From: Pseudobutyrivibrio ruminis
Lineage (GTDB): Bacteria > Bacillota > Clostridia > Lachnospirales > Lachnospiraceae
DNA length: 64,000 bases
Assembly: GCA_015057305.1 (NCBI GenBank)
Contig: SVES01000002.1
Location: 1 to 64,000 of the forward strand
Direction: 5' to 3'
In this document: positions 57,726-64,000 of the stretch, piece after piece
How positions within the stretch are numbered: the stretch's first letter is position 1
How the letters are laid out: each line of letters opens with the position of its first letter
Notes under the pieces: generated by a model
Databases searched by the model: none
The model's input: only the letters and a program-made list of their open reading frames with translations
Told to the model about the DNA's origin: nothing
Position numbers and translations under genes: made by a program

Positions 57726-58874
57726 ATGAGTTACGTTGGAGAGACATTGTTAAACCTCGCTCATCAGACTGCATTTTTTAATCTGACTTGGGGTAACTAT
57801 GTCATGATAGCGGTTGCCTGTGTTTTCCTTTTCCTTGCAATCAAAAAGGGATATGAGCCATTACTTCTTTTGCCAATCGCATTTGGTATGTTATTGGTTA
57901 ATATTTATCCTGATATTATTGCATCCCCTGAGGAAACATCTAATGGTGTAGGCGGCTTGCTTTATTATTTCTACACTCTTGATGAGTGGTCAATCCTTCC
58001 TTCGCTTATTTTCATGGGCGTTGGTGCGATGACAGATTTCGGTCCACTTATTGCTAACCCAATTAGCTTCTGGCTTGGTGCGGCAGCACAGATTGGTATT
58101 TTTACAGCTTACCTGTTGGCAATCCTTTTAGGCTTTTCAGATCAGGCTGCAGCTGCTGTATCAATCATTGGTGGTGCAGATGGACCTACATCTATTTTCT
58201 TAGCTGGTAAATTAGGACAGTCAGCTCTTATGGGACCTATTGCAGTTGCTGCATACTCATATATGTCACTTGTTCCTATTATTCAGCCACCTATCATGAA
58301 GGCTCTTACTACAAAAGAAGAGCGTTCAATTAAGATGGCTCAGCTTAGACCTGTATCAAAGCTTGAGAAGATTTTGTTCCCAATCGTTGTTACAATTATT
58401 GTTTGTTTAATATTACCTACAACAGCTCCACTTGTTGGTATGCTTATGCTTGGTAACTTGTTCAAGGAGTCTGGTGTAGTTAATCAGCTTACAGAGACAG
58501 CATCGAATGCTCTTATGTACATCGTAGTTATTTTACTTGGTACATCTGTTGGTGCTTCTACATCAGCTGAGGCCTTCTTAAATGCAGCTACACTTAAGAT
58601 TGTTGTACTTGGTCTTGTAGCTTTCGTTTTTGGTACAGCTGCTGGCGTATTATTTGGTAAAATCCTATGCCATGTTACTGGTGGTAAGATTAACCCACTT
58701 ATTGGTTCGGCTGGTGTATCTGCCGTTCCTATGGCTGCTCGTGTTTCCCAGAAGGTTGGTGCAGAGGAGGATCCTACAAACTTCCTTCTTATGCATGCTA
58801 TGGGACCTAACGTTGCCGGAGTTATTGGTACAGCAGTTGCAGCCGGCGTATTTATGGCAATCTTTGGAGTTTAA
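57726..58874 (+). CDS. oadB: Sodium ion-pumping decarboxylase beta subunit (OadB family)
   Basis: A 382-aa membrane protein with about nine helices. The conserved central region has SIIGGADGPTSIFLAGKLG, with the Asp essential in this family, and GTSVGASTSAEAFLN; the C-terminal region has AMGPNVAGVIGTAVAAG. It decarboxylates carboxybiotin and exports sodium ions. It follows the biotin carrier by 14 bases. Downstream, before the next gene, a hairpin at 58922-58958 with a T-run may lower read-through. Confidence 0.95.
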   Translation: MSYVGETLLNLAHQTAFFNLTWGNYVMIAVACVFLFLAIKKGYEPLLLLPIAFGMLLVNIYPDIIASPEETSNGVGGLLYYFYTLDEWSILPSLIFMGVGAMTDFGPLIANPISFWLGAAAQIGIFTAYLLAILLGFSDQAAAAVSIIGGADGPTSIFLAGKLGQSALMGPIAVAAYSYMSLVPIIQPPIMKALTTKEERSIKMAQLRPVSKLEKILFPIVVTIIVCLILPTTAPLVGMLMLGNLFKESGVVNQLTETASNALMYIVVILLGTSVGASTSAEAFLNAATLKIVVLGLVAFVFGTAAGVLFGKILCHVTGGKINPLIGSAGVSAVPMAARVSQKVGAEEDPTNFLLMHAMGPNVAGVIGTAVAAGVFMAIFGV

Positions 58875-58921
58875 TGCATTAAGGAGTGAACCACAGAAGT
58901 GGGAGGATTCCTTGATGCCCT

Positions 58922-58970
58922 GAACTGCCCTTGCTGAAGGCAATTATAATGGCAGTTCTTCATATTTTTT
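58922..58970 (+). terminator. Intra-operon hairpin between oadB and the 5S-like gene
   Basis: GAACTGCC (58922-58929) pairs with GGCAGTTC (58951-58958), with an inner CCTT/AAGG stem, followed by TTCATATTTTTT. The T-run is separated, so partial termination is likely. Confidence 0.5.
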
Positions 58971-58995
58971 AAAATTAATAGGAGGAATAATCTTT

Positions 58996-60414
58996 ATGGC
59001 AGATATTAGTCCAAAGCCAGTTAAAATTACAGAGACAGTGCTCCGTGATGCACATCAGTCTCTTATAGCAACACGTATGCCTACCTCTATGATGCTTCCT
59101 ATCATCGATAAGATGGATAAGGTTGGATATAATGCAGTAGAATGCTGGGGTGGTGCTACATTTGATGCTTGCCTTAGATTCTTAAAGGAAGATCCATGGG
59201 ATAGACTTCGTAAGCTTCGTGATGGATTTAAGAACACAAAGCTTCAGATGCTTTTCAGAGGTCAGAACATCTTAGGATACAGCCAGTATCCAGATGATGT
59301 TGTAGAATATTTCGTTCAGAAGTCAATTGCTAATGGTATTGATATCATTCGTATTTTTGACTGCCTTAACGATATCAGAAACCTTCAGACAGCAGTAAAT
59401 GCTACAAAGAAGGAAAATGGTCACGCTCAGGTTGCTCTTTCTTATACACTTGGCGAGGCTTATACACTTGATTATTGGAAGGACATTGCAAAGCGTATCG
59501 AGGATATGGGCGCAGATTCTATCTGTATCAAGGATATGGCAGGCTTACTTGTACCTGCAAAGGCTTATGAGCTTGTTACAGCTTTAAAGGAATCTACATC
59601 GCTTCCAATCGAAATGCATACACACTACACATCAGGCGTTGCAAGTATGACTTACCTTAAGTCTGTTGAGGCTGGTGCTGATATTATCGACTGTGCAATT
59701 TCACCATTCGCACTTGGTACATCACAGCCAGCTACAGAAGTTATGGCAGCTGCATTTGAGGGTACACCATACGATACAGGATTTGATCAGGAGCTTCTTT
59801 CTGAAATCGCTGATTACTTCCGTCCATACAGAGAAGAGTGCATTGAAAGTGGACTTATGTCTACAAAGGTTCTTGGTGTTAACATCAACACTCTTCGTTA
59901 TCAGGTTCCTGGCGGTATGCTTTCAAACCTTATCAGCCAGTTAAAGGAGCAGGGTAAGGAAGATAAGCTTCGTGAGGTTCTTGAGGAAGTACCACGTGTA
60001 CGTAAAGACCTTGGCGAGCCACCACTTGTTACACCTTCATCACAGATTGTTGGTACACAGGCTGTATTCAATGTTCTTATGGGTGAGAGATACAAGGTTG
60101 TTACTGAGCAGACTAAGGACATCCTTCTTGGTAAGTATGGCCAGACAGTTAAGCCATTCAATCCAGAGGTTGTTGAGAAGGCACTTGGAGCTGACAAGGA
60201 CAAGGCAATCACTTGCCGTCCAGCAGATTTACTTGAGCCAGGTCTTAAGAAATTTGAAGAAGAGTGTGCTAGATGGAAGCAGCAGGATGAGGACGTTTTG
60301 TCTTACGCTTTGTTCCCAAAGGTAGCTACAGAATTCTTCGAGTATCGTGAGGCTCAGCAGACAAAGGTTGACCCAGCAAAAGCTGATAAAGAAAATAAGG
60401 CTTATCCAGTATAA
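58996..60414 (+). CDS. Pyruvate/oxaloacetate carboxyltransferase (OadA/5S-like), biotin domain absent
   Basis: A 472-aa protein of the DRE-TIM metallolyase type: KITETVLRDAHQSLIATRM (metal and substrate contact), RIFDCLNDIRNL, the carbamylated-lysine helix DSICIKDMAGLL and the metal-binding HTHYTSG. It matches the carboxyltransferase domain plus PYC_OADA tail of oxaloacetate decarboxylase alpha and transcarboxylase 5S. OadA is about 600 aa with a C-terminal biotin domain; that domain is missing here, the carrier being the separate 57355 gene. It exchanges CO2 between oxaloacetate/pyruvate and biotin. Confidence 0.92.
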   Translation: MADISPKPVKITETVLRDAHQSLIATRMPTSMMLPIIDKMDKVGYNAVECWGGATFDACLRFLKEDPWDRLRKLRDGFKNTKLQMLFRGQNILGYSQYPDDVVEYFVQKSIANGIDIIRIFDCLNDIRNLQTAVNATKKENGHAQVALSYTLGEAYTLDYWKDIAKRIEDMGADSICIKDMAGLLVPAKAYELVTALKESTSLPIEMHTHYTSGVASMTYLKSVEAGADIIDCAISPFALGTSQPATEVMAAAFEGTPYDTGFDQELLSEIADYFRPYREECIESGLMSTKVLGVNINTLRYQVPGGMLSNLISQLKEQGKEDKLREVLEEVPRVRKDLGEPPLVTPSSQIVGTQAVFNVLMGERYKVVTEQTKDILLGKYGQTVKPFNPEVVEKALGADKDKAITCRPADLLEPGLKKFEEECARWKQQDEDVLSYALFPKVATEFFEYREAQQTKVDPAKADKENKAYPV

Positions 60415-60431
60415 TATATAAGCAAATGTTC

Positions 60432-60468
60432 AAAGGGGTGATGCAGGATTTCTTGCATTGCCCCTTTT
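60432..60468 (+). terminator. Terminator of the carboxyltransferase/sodium-pump cluster
   Basis: A 14-bp stem with two G-U pairs (60432-60445 with 60454-60467) ends in CCCCTTTT, 17 bases after the stop codon. Confidence 0.85.
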
Positions 60469-60514
60469 CCTGTAATATAATTAAATCCCCTAAATAAATA
60501 TATGAGGATTTAAT

Positions 60515-61438
60515 ATGGCAACAACAACTGATTTAGTATCAAAGATAAATGAATATTATGGCAAAATGTCCAAGGGGCAGAAACTACTTGCAAATTATAT
60601 TATGGACAACTATGACAAGGCTGTTTTTCTTACAGCGGCAAAGCTTGGAGAGATTATAGGTGTGTCCGAGTCTACCGTTGTTAGATTTGCAACCTTTATT
60701 GGATACAAGGGCTATCCTGAGTTTCAAAAGGCTCTTGAGGAAATGGTGCGTCTAAAGCTGAATACTGCAGATACAGTTGAATTGACCAATGGCAGCATAG
60801 AACAAAATGGTGTACTTCGTTCTGTTTTGGTAGCGGATGCTCTAAAGGTGAAAAATACCATGGAAACAATTGATGAGGTTGCCTTTGAAAATGCAGTTGA
60901 AGTTATAAATAACGCTAGAAGAATATATGTTGTAGGTATTCGTACCTGTGCACCACTTGCTTCCTTTTTGTCCTTCTACCTAAATATGATTTTTGACAAT
61001 GTAGTTAATTTGCAGACTAGCTCCACATCAGAACTTTTTGAGCAAATGATACATATTGATGAAAGAGATTGCCTCATTGGTATTTCATTTCCAAGGTATT
61101 CTATGCGTACCCTAAAGGCTTTGGAATTCGCCAACAATCGAAGGGCTAATGTTATAACGATTACTGATTCAATTCATTCCCCTATGAATCTATATAGCTC
61201 GTGTAATTTAATCGCTGAAAGTGGTATGCATGCTGCTGTAGATTCTTTAGTGGCCCCTTTATCAGTTATAAATGCATTAATTGTTGCACTTTGTAATAAA
61301 AATCAAAATACAGTTGCAAAGAATCTTGAGATGATTGAGAATGTTTGGAATGATTACCAATTTTACGAAAATGATGAAATAGATTTAGTGGATGATTCAT
61401 TAAAAATGAATTATTCCTTTGAGGGTTTGGATGAGTAA
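60515..61438 (+). CDS. RpiR-family transcriptional regulator with SIS domain
   Basis: A 307-aa RpiR regulator. The N-terminal helix-turn-helix (about 1-75) includes LGEIIGVSESTVVRFATFIGYKGYPEFQ (motif VSESTVVRF), and the SIS domain (about 120-260) has RIYVVGIRTCAPLASFLSF and ITDSIHSPM. SIS domains bind phosphosugars, so control by a sugar phosphate or amino sugar is likely. No target operon adjoins it; the next gene overlaps it by eight bases, so the two are co-transcribed. Confidence 0.9.
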   Translation: MATTTDLVSKINEYYGKMSKGQKLLANYIMDNYDKAVFLTAAKLGEIIGVSESTVVRFATFIGYKGYPEFQKALEEMVRLKLNTADTVELTNGSIEQNGVLRSVLVADALKVKNTMETIDEVAFENAVEVINNARRIYVVGIRTCAPLASFLSFYLNMIFDNVVNLQTSSTSELFEQMIHIDERDCLIGISFPRYSMRTLKALEFANNRRANVITITDSIHSPMNLYSSCNLIAESGMHAAVDSLVAPLSVINALIVALCNKNQNTVAKNLEMIENVWNDYQFYENDEIDLVDDSLKMNYSFEGLDE

Positions 61439-62663
61439 GATAATAGTAATTGGCGGTGGAGCAGCCGGAATGATGGCTGCATATGCAGCTGGTTTATGCG
61501 GCCACAAGGTCATTTTAATAGAAAAGAATGAAAAGCTAGGGAAGAAAATATACATTACAGGTAAGGGACGATGTAATTTTACTAACGCTTGTTCCGAGGA
61601 AGATTTCTTAAAGAATGTAGTTAGTAATCCTAAGTTTTTATATAGTGCTATTTATACTTTTAATTCTGATGCAATGATTGATTTCATTGAAGGTCATGGT
61701 ACTGTAACAAAGGTTGAGAGAGGCAATAGAGCTTTTCCTGAATCGGATCATGCCTCTGATATTACCAAGGCATTAAAGAAAGGCTTAGATGAATTTTCAG
61801 TTGATATAAGGCTTAATACCGAAGTAAAAAATATTATTATTTCAGATGATATAGCGGTTGGAGTTGAATTAAAGGACCATAAAAAAATAAATGCTGACCA
61901 TGTAATCGTATGCACTGGTGGCTTATCCTATAGTACAACAGGTTCTACAGGTGATGGTCTGAAATGGGCAAAGCAGCTTGGGATTAAAGTGACAGATACC
62001 AGGCCAGCCCTTGTTCCACTTAATGTTAAGGAAGCATATATTGCCAAAATGCAGGGACTAGCCCTGAAAAATGTCAGTCTAAACATTTTTGAAGGCAATA
62101 AAAGTATATATGATGGTTTTGGAGAGATGCTTTTTACTCATTTCGGAGTTTCAGGACCATTGGTATTATCTGCTAGCTCTATAATAGGAAAGAAGCTGCA
62201 AGCTTGTGGCAATCTTAAGGCTGTTATTGATTTAAAGCCGGCTCTTTCATTAGAAGAGCTTGATAATCGGTTGCTTAGAGATTTTAATGAAAATATGAAT
62301 AAGCATCTTAGTTCTGTACTTAGAGGCTTGTTACCAGCATCCATGGTTCCTGTGTTTATTGAAATCCTTAATTTTGATGATGGTAGGCAGATTAATTCTG
62401 TAACCAAGGAAGAACGTATGGCTATAATTAATTTGTTAAAGGCATTTCCTTTTACAATTACTGGTCTGCGGGAATACAAGGAAGCAATTATCACACAGGG
62501 TGGCGTCTCAGTAAAAGCTATTGACCCATCTACCATGAAATGTAAAAATATAAATGGATTGTCCTTTGCTGGAGAAGTTCTTGATTTGGATGCTTTTACA
62601 GGAGGCTTCAACCTTCAGATAGCTTGGTCTACTGGCTATTTGGCAGGTATTTCTATTAGTTAA
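61431..62663 (+). CDS. BaiN/HI0933-type FAD-dependent oxidoreductase
   Basis: A 410-aa flavoprotein. The FAD-binding GxGxxG is IVIGGGAAGMMAAYAAG, followed by GRCNFTNACSEEDF (typical of the HI0933/BaiN family) and GGLSYSTTGSTGDGLKWA. The C-terminus has SFAGEVLDLDAFTGGFNLQIAWSTG (motif GGFNLQIAWSTG). The biochemical role is unsettled in most bacteria. The start is ATG 61431, five bases after GAGGG. Confidence 0.9.
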   Translation: MSKIIVIGGGAAGMMAAYAAGLCGHKVILIEKNEKLGKKIYITGKGRCNFTNACSEEDFLKNVVSNPKFLYSAIYTFNSDAMIDFIEGHGTVTKVERGNRAFPESDHASDITKALKKGLDEFSVDIRLNTEVKNIIISDDIAVGVELKDHKKINADHVIVCTGGLSYSTTGSTGDGLKWAKQLGIKVTDTRPALVPLNVKEAYIAKMQGLALKNVSLNIFEGNKSIYDGFGEMLFTHFGVSGPLVLSASSIIGKKLQACGNLKAVIDLKPALSLEELDNRLLRDFNENMNKHLSSVLRGLLPASMVPVFIEILNFDDGRQINSVTKEERMAIINLLKAFPFTITGLREYKEAIITQGGVSVKAIDPSTMKCKNINGLSFAGEVLDLDAFTGGFNLQIAWSTGYLAGISIS

Positions 62664-62687
62664 TTAATAATTTGGAGGATATAGATT

Positions 62688-63344
62688 ATGGCATTTAATG
62701 TTGCAATTGACGGACCTGCAGGAGCAGGAAAATCTACAATAGCTAAGGCGGTTGCTGCTAAGAAGGGGTACGTATATGTAGATACTGGAGCAATGTATAG
62801 AGCAATGGCTTTATATTTTCTTCGCTCAAATATATCAAAGGATGACGAAGCAAAGATTTCTTCAGTAGTAGACGATATAGTTGTTTCTATTAAGTACGAA
62901 GCTGGTTCACAGCATGTTATTCTAAACGGTGAGGATGTTACAGGTCTCATTAGAACAGAAGAGGTTGGCAACATGGCCAGTGCAACTTCAGTGTATAGCG
63001 CTGTAAGAACAAAGCTTGTTGCGTTACAGCAGGAACTTGCAAAAACTACTGATGTTATTATGGATGGAAGAGATATCGGAACTGTAGTTTTACCAAATGC
63101 AAATGTTAAGGTATTTTTGACAGCTTCAGTAGAATGTAGAGCAAAACGTAGATTTGACGAGCTTCAGGCAAAGGGAGAAAATCCTGATTTTGATAAAATA
63201 GCCAAGGACATAGAGGAGAGAGATTACAGAGATTCTCATCGTGAGATTAGCCCGTTAAAGCAGGCGGAGGACGCAATCTTAGTGGACAGCTCCAATATGA
63301 CAATAGATGAAGTGGTTGGGACTATTTTAGATTTGTGTAAATAG
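62688..63344 (+). CDS. cmk: Cytidylate kinase
   Basis: A 218-aa CMP kinase. P-loop GPAGAGKSTIAKAVA, the YVDTGAMYRAMALY CMP-binding segment, MDGRDIGTVVLP and RAKRRFDELQ are all diagnostic. It phosphorylates CMP and dCMP. It precedes ispH by 11 bases, an order common in clostridia. Confidence 0.97.
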   Translation: MAFNVAIDGPAGAGKSTIAKAVAAKKGYVYVDTGAMYRAMALYFLRSNISKDDEAKISSVVDDIVVSIKYEAGSQHVILNGEDVTGLIRTEEVGNMASATSVYSAVRTKLVALQQELAKTTDVIMDGRDIGTVVLPNANVKVFLTASVECRAKRRFDELQAKGENPDFDKIAKDIEERDYRDSHREISPLKQAEDAILVDSSNMTIDEVVGTILDLCK

Positions 63345-63355
63345 AGGATTATTCT

Positions 63356-64000
63356 ATGGATGTAATTTTAGCTAAATCAGCAGGCTTTTGTTTCGGAGTA
63401 CAAAGAGCAGTTGACGTTGTTGAGAAACAAATTCAAGAGGGGGACGGGTTTTTGTATACCTATGGTCCCATAATTCACAACGAAGAAGTTGTAAAAGAAT
63501 TTGAAAAGCATGGTGTCCAGGTTATGGATGAGGATAGAATAGAGGCTTATGCACCTGGTACTGTTATCATTCGTTCCCATGGAATCACAAAGGCAGTTGA
63601 GGAAAAGCTTAATGAGTTAGGACATAATGTTATTGATGCCACTTGCCCTTTTGTAAAGAAAATTCATAAGGCGGTTGATGAACACTCCAAGGCTGGTGAG
63701 TTTATAGTTATTATTGGAAACCCTGACCATCCAGAGGTAAAGGGAATTGTGGGATGGATTAATGGAAATAACTACAAAGTTATACCGGATGAGGAAACTG
63801 CAAAGGATTTTTCAGTAAATTCTTCTCAAGATATCTGTATTGTTTCTCAAACCACCTTTAACCATAATAAATTTCAAGAATTAGTTGAAATTATAAATCA
63901 AAAAGGTTATCATATTATTGTTTTGAATACAATATGCGATGCGACTAATAAAAGGCAGGTTGAAGCTGCAGAAATTGCTTCAAAAGTTGATGCCATGGTG
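63356..64000 (+). CDS. ispH: 4-hydroxy-3-methylbut-2-enyl diphosphate reductase, 5' part
   Basis: A partial gene running off the right edge (215 codons visible). The N-terminus MDVILAKSAGFCFGVQRAV has the first iron-sulfur Cys (C13 region). Later come YGPIIHNEEVVKEF, VIIRSHGITKAV, ATCPFVKKIHKAV (second Cys) and IVIIGNPDHPEVKGI. IspH makes IPP and DMAPP in the MEP pathway. In many clostridia it is fused to an S1-domain protein; that cannot be seen here. Confidence 0.95.
   Translation, partial: MDVILAKSAGFCFGVQRAVDVVEKQIQEGDGFLYTYGPIIHNEEVVKEFEKHGVQVMDEDRIEAYAPGTVIIRSHGITKAVEEKLNELGHNVIDATCPFVKKIHKAVDEHSKAGEFIVIIGNPDHPEVKGIVGWINGNNYKVIPDEETAKDFSVNSSQDICIVSQTTFNHNKFQELVEIINQKGYHIIVLNTICDATNKRQVEAAEIASKVDAMV

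Overview
The window reads as a chromosomal segment of a low-GC Firmicute in the family Lachnospiraceae, most like Butyrivibrio or Pseudobutyrivibrio. That is inferred from AT-rich codon use, consensus sigma-A promoters, the rimP-nusA-ylxR-ylxQ-infB-rbfA-nrnA-truB-ribF operon, a DUF5716/DUF5717-type gene pair, a GH3 beta-glucosidase with reversed domain order, and a biotin-dependent sodium-pump decarboxylase cluster. No rRNA, tRNA, CRISPR array, complete insertion sequence or prophage was recognised. Family names come from motif reading, not database searches.

Layout. 1-3.5 kb: HAD phosphatase (-), GNAT acetyltransferase and GH25 muramidase (+), aminotransferase (-). 3.5-10.5 kb: a four-gene operon of a giant Ig/helical-repeat protein, an Hsp70/actin-fold ATPase, a TPR-like protein and a membrane coiled-coil protein, behind a promoter whose spacer is an 18-bp palindrome. 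10.5-21 kb: EEP-family protein, MFS transporter, two-component system, lipoprotein, CheV-like protein, a large acidic/Lys-rich membrane protein overlapping hisH, then hisF. 21-27.5 kb: FliD-like protein, a PurO-type IMP cyclohydrolase and a separate AICAR transformylase (a split purH), and an AraC regulator divergent from a beta-glucosidase. 27.5-35.7 kb: the rimP-to-ribF translation/RNA operon.

35.8-44.4 kb: NlpC/P60 SH3 protein, SEC-C protein, then a 747-base gene-free region filled by a 624-bp full-length imperfect inverted repeat (37454-38077), a zinc-ribbon membrane protein, a C39-like peptidase, aroA and tyrA on the minus strand, and an EF-G-like GTPase. 44.5-49.2 kb: a set of little-known membrane proteins ending in a GH114-like glycosidase, with a 23-codon small ORF between two of them. 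49.4-54.9 kb: leuS, icd, scpA and scpB, separated by long hairpin-forming intergenic regions. 55.1-60.4 kb: five genes for an acyl-CoA carboxyltransferase, an OadG-like subunit fused to a lipoprotein domain, a biotin carrier, the OadB sodium pump and a pyruvate/oxaloacetate carboxyltransferase. 60.5-64 kb: RpiR regulator, BaiN-like flavoprotein, cmk and the 5' part of ispH.

The strongest candidates for undescribed biology are the 624-bp inverted repeat, which folds on paper into one giant branched hairpin with a 38/39 complementary block near its base; the operon at 3652-10496; the dual-carboxyltransferase sodium-pump cluster; and several structured leaders or intergenic hairpins (22763-22848, 51818-51964, 51987-52044, 53436-53508).
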